DNA of 23,702 nucleotides from an uncultured bacterium (GTDB lineage: Bacteria > Bacillota > Clostridia > Oscillospirales > Ruminococcaceae): assembly GCA_905214265.1 (NCBI GenBank), contig CAJMLQ010000038.1, forward strand, positions 1 through 23,702, in the 5' to 3' direction. This document shows positions 23,400-23,702 of this stretch, in pieces. A model generated the notes under the pieces. The model did not search any database, was not told where the DNA came from, and worked only from the letters and a program-made list of their open reading frames with translations. The translations under genes were made by a program, and so were the position numbers. The stretch's first letter is position 1; each line of letters begins with the position of its first letter.

Positions 23400-23617
23400 A
23401 CCGATTCTGTCGGGGATAACTTTCAGACCAGTATCGGCAAAACGATCCGTGAAATACGTTTACAGCAGATCCGGCAGTTGTTGGGCATACGACGCTGACT
23501 TTCAATCAGATTGCGGAGCAAACCGGGTTCAGCCACGAATACAACATGAGCCAATTTTTTAAGGACGTCGAAGGAATTGCTCCGGGGGCTTACCGGAGAA
23601 GTTTTCAGAAATTTTAG
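23400..23617 (+). pseudogene. Frameshifted 3' fragment of an AraC-family regulator gene
   Basis: The + strand encodes IGKTIREIRLQQIRQLLG (about 23427-23485) and, after a shift of frame near 23486, HTTLTFNQIAEQTGFSHEYN followed by MSQFFKDVEGIAPGAYRRSF, ending in TAG at 23617. Together these are the two helix-turn-helix motifs and closing motif of an AraC/XylS DNA-binding domain. Upstream in frame there is a stop at 23397 and no start. The N-terminal domain is missing, so this is a decayed fragment. The last 85 bases of the window, 23618-23702, show nothing I can identify. Confidence 0.75.
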
Positions 23618-23702
23618 CCCCCTACCTGTCCTCTTATACATCGTATATGGGCAGATCATCGGGCGTACCGCCACCTGGCGGGGGGTAGCGAAAGCCCTGG
23701 TG

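Overview
The window looks like chromosomal DNA of a spore-forming, gut-type Gram-positive bacterium of the Clostridia (Firmicutes). The signs are a SigG-type sporulation sigma factor remnant, lipoproteins with Gram-positive-style lipoboxes, strong AAGGAGG-like ribosome sites, a surface protein with choline-binding-type cell-wall repeats, an ECF vitamin transporter, glycine and cobalamin riboswitches, and an Lpl-type sugar ABC transporter with an AraC membrane sensor. Most of it is moderately GC-rich by eye. The stretch from about 10.68 to 13.89 kb is clearly more AT-rich.

Bases 1-8650 (+ strand) form a glycan-use cluster. It holds the 3' part of an LplB-type permease, an LplC-type permease, a large LplA-type lipoprotein binding protein, a secreted DUF4838/GH67-N-like glycan-active protein, and then a one-component AraC regulator with an extracellular sensor and its own extended -10 promoter. 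Bases 8886-10715 (- strand) hold an AGCS sodium/alanine-glycine symporter behind a tandem glycine riboswitch with a terminator-like hairpin before the gene.

Bases 10840-13874 (- strand) hold an organophosphate-type MFS transporter, a 31-codon remnant of an alkaline phosphatase/phosphodiesterase-type enzyme, a DeoR-family regulator with a promoter and direct-repeat operator candidate, and an AT-rich gene for a protein with a homing-endonuclease-associated-type repeat. Right beside this, on the + strand, lies the C-terminal part of sigG. Its first ~100 codons are missing at the edge of the AT-rich block, so it is either a pseudogene or a gene split by an element.

Bases 14472-22983 (- strand) are the most striking part: a complete candidate cobalamin (B12) capture system. 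It comprises a promoter, a cobalamin riboswitch with a terminator platform, and a 1341-residue surface protein. That protein combines a transcobalamin-C-like domain (DUF4430), two FIVAR helical modules, beta domains, an alpha/alpha-barrel-like domain resembling the alpha domain of intrinsic factor/transcobalamin, and a seven-repeat cell-wall-binding tail. An internal terminator follows, then a DUF4430 lipoprotein, EcfT, a fused two-domain EcfA ATPase and an S component. The inferred flow is capture in the wall, hand-over to the membrane lipoprotein, and import by the ECF transporter.

Bases 23090-23702 hold decayed fragments: the 3' part of an unrecognised gene on the - strand abutting a frameshifted 3' part of an AraC-family gene on the + strand. 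I see no tRNA, rRNA, CRISPR array, complete insertion sequence or recombinase gene.
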